Source of the DNA: a virus
Reading direction: 5' to 3' (one strand)
DNA: 21,770 nt
IMG/VR virus record: IMGVR_UViG_3300025483_001129
Span: 1-21,770 of that record
The notes beneath the pieces are model-generated. The model was not told the DNA's origin, searched no databases, and saw only the letters and a program-made list of their open reading frames with translations. Position numbers and translations under genes: made by a program. Numbering within the stretch: the first letter of the stretch is position 1; every line of letters starts with the position of its first letter. Shown here piece after piece: positions 19,501 to 21,770 of the stretch.

Positions 19501-21770
19501 GGGAATGTAATCTCAGGACGCAAAGTATAGTCATGAGGATAATCATAACCGAAGTTATTATTCTTCAGTTTCTTGATCTTACCAACGTTATTGCCTCTAG
19601 TGAAGATAGAAGCGCCACTACCGAAAGGTGGAATCTCAACTTGCAGATCTGCACCAGAACCAGTAAGACCAGCTCCAAGGATGCCAGGAATTGCTTCAAT
19701 GTCGATAGTTGCAGCAGTATAACCCTTACCAGCATTACTGATAATTACACTACTAATCTGTCCAGGAATTGCTCCTCCCTCTGCATCTTCTCCATCAGTA
19801 ACTGTAATCTGGACTAGTCCGCCTTCTCCATCACCCTGGATAGGAACACTGTAGTAAACACCAACAGAATATTCAGTACCAGGTTCAATGATATTGACAC
19901 GCTCAATCTTTCTGCTAGATACGATACTATCTACAATTGGTAGTTTTCTGTAGAACCCACCTGGGTTGACAATACGAATATTACCAATCAGACCAACAAC
20001 TTTCACTGAAGATGTGGTATAAGAAGAACGAGTTACGTTTGCATCACCTTCAGGTTCGTTTAGCAGTGAGAACTTCATGATATCTGGACCACGAGTAATC
20101 GTTGCACCAGCAAGGATACCAACAGTAAACTCACCCAAGTAAGGAGAATCTACAACGTCAAGGTAAGCATTAGAATTTACAGGAGAGGTAGCACCAATTC
20201 TAGATGGGTCAAAATAGTATGAGATATTAGTAATCTCTGGTTCTGTAACACGGAAGACAACACTTGCACCAGTTTGACCTGGAATACCAGTTCTGAGAAT
20301 CGAGTTGAAAGAATACTCCAGTTTGTTCAGGTTATCTTTAGAGAAGGACAGGAAATACCCTGCCATAGAGGTATCACTGACATCAAAGTCATACTGATGT
20401 CCATAGTACATCTTGATAACAGGAGACTTAGCAAAGATTGATACTGAACCGTAGTTAGAAGTAGCAGGATCAGATGTGGCCGCGGCATTCAACTTATACG
20501 TGAATTCTTTGCTACCAACAATAGTATTGACTGGGAATGCACCATCGTACTCGTCAACTTGTATAGAGTTGACAGTTCTAGATGGGTTACCATCTACAAA
20601 GATCATATCTTGAGGATTTAGATAATGTCTGCTGCTAGTAACAACATATACATCATCAGTTCTTGTCAATACTGTAGGTCTGATAACCTTTTCTAATGTC
20701 AAGAATAGAGTCGCTTTAGTAACACCAGTGATATTAGAAATTGTAATATCAGTCAGTTCAGTGTTATTGTAAGCAATGTTAGTCGCAACATCAGGAATGT
20801 CAATAACAGATCCAGTAATATATGCAGCACCACCTGCTACTTCATCAACACGCAATGAATACAGACCAACTGCTACTTCATCGTTGTCTACCTTGAAGAA
20901 TCTTGCAAACTGATCTAGTGTACCACCGTTATAAGAAACGGTTGACATATCAAATTGGAATATACCAGGAGTAGATGCTGTTACCTGAGGGAACTCATAC
21001 CTAATGATTCTATTGACATCGTTAGGTACTGGACCAGTGATATCTAAACCATCTTCATCGAATTGAACCGTACGAAGTTCATAGTTACCTGCAAGATCAT
21101 CTGACCAGTCATTATTATTGATAGCAACATAGATATAATCGTTTTCAGTATCGACAGAAACAATATATGCACTGTTGACGAAAGAACCAATCGTTAGATT
21201 TGTGCCCACTAGAGCAGAACGATTACGAAGTTCTAATTTTGTCTTTTCAGTAAAATTGAATGCTTGGTTTGTAGTCAGTCTCAAGATATTATCAATTTTT
21301 ACTGTTGAAGTAGGTTTGATAAAGAACTTACCTAAGACTTGTGCATCAACCTTGACTTTTCTAGAACCAGGTGCAGGAACAGTTGCAGTTCTGGAAGACC
21401 ACAGATCATTTAGAATTGTACTGGAACCAGTTGCAAAGGTATTTGTTACACCAGTGTTATCAAAGTCTAGAAGTTGTAAACCGCTGCCACCCAGTACCCA
21501 TGTACCTAAGGAAACCGAGTTTAGCGCAGTTGCCAGATTGAAACTAGTTGTAGCAGATCTTGTAATCGTAAGATCGCTAAAGAATGAACCATTATTCGGG
21601 AATGTACCCAATCTAACAGCATCATTATTTTTATCAACCTTACACTGATAACCAATATAAGGAATATCATCGTTCTTATACAGATAAGAGTTACGAGTAA
21701 ACTTATCACCAAAGAATGAAGAATCGGTAAAGTTGTAATTTTCAGTTGTAGACGATGCCAGATCACTAGG
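10518..21770 (-). CDS. 7: Giant gp7-like baseplate wedge protein (5' end beyond window)
   Basis: The frame stays open from the stop at 10518 to the right edge, giving 3750 visible residues. The true start lies outside the window. Visible residues 1062-1078 contain N-W-x8-H-P-A-G-F. This matches the W-x8-H-P-V-G-F motif I recall near the C-terminal third of T4 gp7 (1032 residues), and the place upstream of gp8 fits gp7. About 2650 residues follow the motif. In order, with visible numbering: beta repeats (about 603-823), the gp7-like motif, one NGVVQNPG unit (about 1180-1227), a LamG-like domain (about 1660-1837), a helical repeat array (about 1878-2693), a carbohydrate-binding-like jelly-roll (about 2710-2927), two more NGxxQxPG units (about 3394-3526) and C-terminal beta repeats (about 3587-3648). 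The extreme C-terminus is Thr/Gly/Pro-rich. It should sit in the wedge and project host-facing modules. The gp7 identity is moderately sure; the structural role is very likely. Confidence 0.8.
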   Translation of the reverse strand, partial: PSDLASSTTENYNFTDSSFFGDKFTRNSYLYKNDDIPYIGYQCKVDKNNDAVRLGTFPNNGSFFSDLTITRSATTSFNLATALNSVSLGTWVLGGSGLQLLDFDNTGVTNTFATGSSTILNDLWSSRTATVPAPGSRKVKVDAQVLGKFFIKPTSTVKIDNILRLTTNQAFNFTEKTKLELRNRSALVGTNLTIGSFVNSAYIVSVDTENDYIYVAINNNDWSDDLAGNYELRTVQFDEDGLDITGPVPNDVNRIIRYEFPQVTASTPGIFQFDMSTVSYNGGTLDQFARFFKVDNDEVAVGLYSLRVDEVAGGAAYITGSVIDIPDVATNIAYNNTELTDITISNITGVTKATLFLTLEKVIRPTVLTRTDDVYVVTSSRHYLNPQDMIFVDGNPSRTVNSIQVDEYDGAFPVNTIVGSKEFTYKLNAAATSDPATSNYGSVSIFAKSPVIKMYYGHQYDFDVSDTSMAGYFLSFSKDNLNKLEYSFNSILRTGIPGQTGASVVFRVTEPEITNISYYFDPSRIGATSPVNSNAYLDVVDSPYLGEFTVGILAGATITRGPDIMKFSLLNEPEGDANVTRSSYTTSSVKVVGLIGNIRIVNPGGFYRKLPIVDSIVSSRKIERVNIIEPGTEYSVGVYYSVPIQGDGEGGLVQITVTDGEDAEGGAIPGQISSVIISNAGKGYTAATIDIEAIPGILGAGLTGSGADLQVEIPPFGSGASIFTRGNNVGKIKKLKNNNFGYDYPHDYTLRPEITFPINAQLINTSILRDITVTDPGSGYSQPPTVVIEGGGGSGAIAEASIKNGRIDKIIVKDPGAGYSSEPDVSLKSSFNYVVNLDLGLLQFSYPHGIVSGSEVQLQTEADGGVDGAFPIAAGAVGTLNSTTTYYAISGTANSLEEDQLKIAITETNAELGDSISFVNAGAGRQILLTASFGGAATANVGTGEFLAGEEIYQGENVNTPTAIGYVSENDGWLVGPRLLKLVDYTGVFELGEKVTGKISKSSGVIADLAIARGVLDIDSITKTTGQFIDDVGKLSEIIQKVQDSYFYQSFSYVVQSSVSIENWRELVTTNCHPAGFKLFGELNLTDKALIQNRITDFELTKSVNLSDAAIVPNIQNFALVEPIYTQYNNSEVLFRQRRLTSSENILTSIVQRLDDISELFDGERISFPISVNQEAVSAASNQLMVVLNGVVQNPGDAFNIQGNSIVFSEPPQPNAMVQYANVEIDFVSVYKFSFSSVSGIFPTLGQTIFGLTSNWRGTVIRTSGNDIDVIFNGQAGTPLTTTGGLQESTAAVDGYDLGETMSVSSTGFLGILDSVTTIKDATNSNDYLYQFGEEIVNFQGEKAKIEEINLSVGQQSPIAKLRYTIGTGTTTFEVVSYGSSSTVPSPPPAGTFEVGSQYQFGAEIISVTAVQNPTSESLTIEVQRGQSGTAPAQQQENGPVYSTDVEVTQELAVSKTTGTYQSTPGLLEIEQYNIIVGLKSGVVTFITRAFNYTDDVSGEAIPRVIISEGSTFFGLLFNRISNATYPNVVLDNIADSQIQINDFETNLVSFDSNFPTGESVNNYTIVYSNESGTIQETEFVRNYTFNYGNNSGELFANETAEVRQLAIRNFQGDGFFSAGQIIRSENAKAEVLGYNSGQSIIYLGKTSRGDSAGGEIHTATFNGDAALSTTEKKFGGASLYVDGTVGDNLTIPSSSEFAFGTNAFTIECYIYPEAAAVTGEATFLDMRASDPDVAVRMYLNNGIITVEVNGAVVANSGTAVLSAGSWYHIAYSRTSGNGALFLDGVNRGNGTDANSYPAKGVAVGGALTSNYFTGYIDEVMIRTDQAYSANFTPLAGIYQGVAGIKLLLHMEQEYDTTTTYDWSGVPTWTAGDEFVNSAIAFRYYDAANQVEANIDLIAAEAVYRMDRNFPRLHVPAPVDSDRGADSHDLILANLDFIANEGYERIGPTPPGGTTAQDCIDDVKDAIRNIAYNLKYGFNSKTWDAADLYTNGTVIQHLTGNEADSVSVFNSARDVAKQVINNTAVTIQGSHGLTQTTDTTITGVFGGCTDIETAIDNLMAIVTDTIMDPDGNDAATYPSSITQVTRTHPNHQQCTLDTKLIVGALLKDVRNGGNAYIWDAAAQYVNRSVTPITLNHIVGEEAETVWAIDMANTIAKEVMRSTTVTIQGDHGLTQTIDSTITVDPSSPYCADVATAMDNLIAIITTTLDQAYVSAAELAIDANATAVDHLATVTKTSPLFPWAGGEVYAYRGDPLTVRFNDATNDKFYVNEIYADAQYRFIDAADLIQINSEAIIDETAGLMLDRYPSLALEMPRNTDGSGAGTTRCKTDLALILQAIIKDLKFGGNRYSVEAAKFYLGQNDEIQHVRLQLYASLFAHEQLGAMAKLAITGDLEAAAIYTDSVIVSDLGITNDAGNCANVKTAIDNLITTMNTIISPVSDRYKDAADLIKFNKQYITEEAISLMEEEFFYELSNGAQYQSFQYPGGSVDGRNKCIRDAGLILEGVIADLLTGGNNSSLRAVESYLDSNLQILHVEDQLTSTLYAFEQVQFLAKKAVANLLQTANSIALGGDYYVAQFTNRVAFSDTTITHDSSGAGGNYSASDCANVQSTIDNLFTSMINTLAPGGDPSRSAAQIMLFNKNYYQTEIEQDVTNQWGAGIWGTEYEDFINQVADDVIHDIVITDISTLPANTEINNTQTLASLRALQITTDLVAGVNLIPALQTEDVSGGGWSSNGSSDITVTINSATAPDATTTADLVIPANNANDKALSRSYVLTAYTTFDRDNVSFDSDTESYDSGVNVSTQRYTYSIFFKEGGYDRARLRIDWNATNYVFFTIDLTNGNSFSVNQSGITPVATGVFPQGDGWYRAFITIDVPFGVSSLNVSSYGTSNGSTNTAGDGTSGVYMWGAKLNQGNLDVYAAQSGTSFFPDNALNIRTYILNEMKQYMNAALAQTLVSPSPIGTFLSYTDATLGAEYTTANAQAVVNYLVGLYESQLVDSTFYTGLQTKNNIILTPKTFGTRTVPIPFGGEIQQSSFIYGLLSDSNSEIRGYNVNEGYVVKEYLRMTVSGITDGPFVLNDTCNKQGDLAVTGTIYAFWADENFNYLDIDVTGGAWATADILQSNEGAFATVDAIEKRLHVISLKGDFVTGVPFKGYTSGETATTTTFIKSDAAVLGNTGGKLTVDTESLLGPFETTSVVYPENSRQYLDINQFAGLELNVGERIVSDGYVRYGVQVQGNLNVFEQGGILYGVTGGTKDPSRRAIITEVDLGNNFIYAQPYLGTFNNGEGIAYYGAIDGEFPVGYAVIQTSVVSTGNAAAKVVDIKTVGTSKRVFIEDIRGSWTARETLKARAGYRAQVQTVIDLKARVKRSFRGFDGTQTTYKLTTANGTPYFPDPEGHMMIFINGILQPPGSGDAYTAFSDNIQFNEAPEVGASFVGVYFGKLRQLDDISFEFDSLRQSFNLRRSGTFYSLTLTDGVQSAVVRPENNIIVSLNGVIQEPGVAFNLVGSRIIFAEVPRVGSTFVAFSYVGSEADVDAENVIPPIEPGDAIDIQGETSDRDVAVIESSNSLITFDYLGSVFGKDASATAAVTKGTIREARVTSGGSGFTTRPLVRVDSISGYDANIKALVGVERVELTNRGSGYKYPVVVAESSVPDDWTTPDLLQYPEDGTPTPIIDTFGAGGVGSGAVTETPEQLGVQDNTTTTTGGTTSGGGIPGVTSGATAIEELPTVPPSTAYNLSGYTTTGIWSSSTT
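10825..11010 (-). repeat. C-terminal GSGF/GSGY beta repeats of the giant protein
   Basis: Two units are seen, ARVTSGGSGFTTRPLVRV and VELTNRGSGYKYPVVV, just before the Thr/Gly-rich tail. They are of the same type as the repeats in gp8 and the 1184-residue protein. Confidence 0.6.
11192..11318 (-). repeat. NGVxQxPG unit, third copy
   Basis: The unit IIVSLNGVIQEPGVAF...GSRIIFAEVPRVGSTFVAFSY follows the common phage fibre pattern of a short beta unit with an NGxxQxPG turn. It is related to the copies at 11455-11587 and 18088-18233. Confidence 0.7.
11455..11587 (-). repeat. NGVxQxPG unit, second copy
   Basis: The unit reads MMIFINGILQPPGSGDAY...DNIQFNEAPEVGASFVGVYFG. It is adjacent to the third copy and forms a tandem pair with it. 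Confidence 0.7.
12990..13640 (-). other. Carbohydrate-binding-like jelly-roll in the giant protein
   Basis: Visible residues about 2710-2927 run from a GGGWSSNGSS start through YTYSIFFKEGGYDRARLRID, a GDGWYRAFITI strand and GVYMWGAKLNQG to FFPD. This Trp/Tyr-rich pattern (F-W-x-x-D-x-x-x-G and W-Y-R-x-x-I) resembles the CBM-like jelly-rolls common in phage tail fibres. Glycan binding is inferred from fold resemblance only. Confidence 0.55.
13690..16135 (-). repeat. Four-unit helical repeat array in the giant protein
   Basis: Four degenerate units each contain a helix pair with C-x2-D-x3-I-x3-[LIV]-x2-[DN][LV]-x2-G, usually GGN, and [AV]-x2-Y. The cysteines are at 15894, 15489, 14793 and 14292. 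Each unit ends in C-x-[DN]-[IV]-x-[TS]-[AT]-[IM]-D-N-L, at about 15598, 15175, 14493 and 13933. Cys-to-Cys spacing is 135, 232 and 167 residues, so units have gained or lost segments. Units 1 and 2 also share TVTIQG-x-HGLTQT, clear at DNA level (15663-15705 versus 15245-15287). A partial fifth unit follows. The strongly helical composition contrasts with the beta-rich remainder of the protein. Confidence 0.75.
16260..16790 (-). other. LamG/concanavalin-like lectin domain in the giant protein
   Basis: The landmarks of a LamG-type jelly-roll occur in order: FGGASLYVDG, LTIPSSSEFAFG, FTIECYIYPE, SWYHIAYSR, GALFLDGV and GYIDEVMIR. The length of about 177 residues fits the family. In phage tails such domains usually bind glycans; the ligand is unknown. 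Confidence 0.8.
18088..18233 (-). repeat. NGVxQxPG unit, first copy
   Basis: The unit reads NQLMVVLNGVVQNPGDAF...GNSIVFSEPPQPNAMVQY, about 115 residues after the gp7-like motif. It may act as the joint between the wedge core and the extension. Confidence 0.7.
19300..19960 (-). repeat. N-terminal GSGY-type beta repeats of the giant protein
   Basis: Units include VNIIEPGTEYSVGVYY, SVIISNAGKGYTAATI, TVTDPGSGYSQPPTVVIEGG and IIVKDPGAGYSSEPDVSL. They alternate with Gly-rich loops and short strands. They interrupt the part of the protein upstream of the gp7-like motif. Confidence 0.65.

Noticed and set aside
10518-21611. Start of the giant protein at 21611
   Set aside because: The codon there is TTG, and the frame continues without a stop to the window edge with similar composition (for example FTDSSFFGDKF upstream). 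The real start is therefore outside the window.
21175-21648. Plus-strand frame of 157 residues
   Set aside because: It is antisense to the giant gene, has no family resemblance, and is explained by the complement of Thr/Ser/Val-rich coding sequence. The other plus-strand frames fail for the same reasons.
21521-21766. Small minus-strand reading frame of 81 residues at the right edge
   Set aside because: It overlaps the giant gene in another frame, is Leu/Ile-rich like other shadow frames here, and has no homology I recognise.
1-21770. CRISPR array, tRNA genes, insertion sequences or an integration site
   Set aside because: Nothing resembling regularly spaced direct repeats, cloverleaf RNA, a transposase or an integrase was seen. 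Repeats are all protein-domain repeats inside genes.

Overview
The window is a densely packed block of late structural genes from a tailed phage with a contractile, T4-type tail. All six genes lie on the minus strand, so they are transcribed from right to left. Gaps between genes are only 5 to 37 bases, and no stretch over 300 bases lacks a gene. Signs of a T4-like myovirus are: a full-length homologue of baseplate wedge protein gp8; a protein with the N-terminal module of T4 gp10; a giant protein carrying a T4 gp7-like motif; and two exact T4-type late promoter boxes (TATAAATA). Moderate GC (about 40 % by eye), YHYH-domain proteins, a DUF4815 protein and huge repeat-rich wedge proteins fit a marine cyanomyovirus or a close relative. 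The host assignment is inference.

Layout in transcription order: (1) 21770-10518, a giant gp7-like wedge protein, 5'-truncated by the window edge. At least 3750 residues are visible, with a LamG-like lectin module, a helical repeat array, a carbohydrate-binding-like jelly-roll and beta-rich repeats. (2) 10493-8772, a YHYH domain fused to a complete alpha/beta-hydrolase (esterase/depolymerase type). (3) 8739-7498, a gp10-type N-terminus followed by a C-terminal amicyanin-like cupredoxin. (4) 7488-3934, a second YHYH protein whose domain is split by an inserted cupredoxin, followed by beta repeats. (5) 3896-2364, gp8. (6) 2358-1, a DUF4815 protein, 3'-truncated by the window edge.

Late promoter boxes precede genes 3 and 5, and a weaker variant overlaps the end of gene 1. 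A perfect 11-bp hairpin sits in the last codons of gene 2, just before the promoter of gene 3. The likely units are therefore [giant gp7-like, possibly with the hydrolase], [gp10-like + YHYH/cupredoxin] and [gp8 + DUF4815 and onward].

The gp7-, gp8- and gp10-like proteins should be partners in the baseplate wedge. The interleaved genes add lectin, putative metal-binding and putative hydrolase modules, which could make the baseplate rim a surface-sensing or surface-degrading device. The most unusual part is 3934-10493: two YHYH domains, two cupredoxins with complete type-1 copper ligand sets, and an intact Ser-Asp-His hydrolase in three adjacent tail genes.
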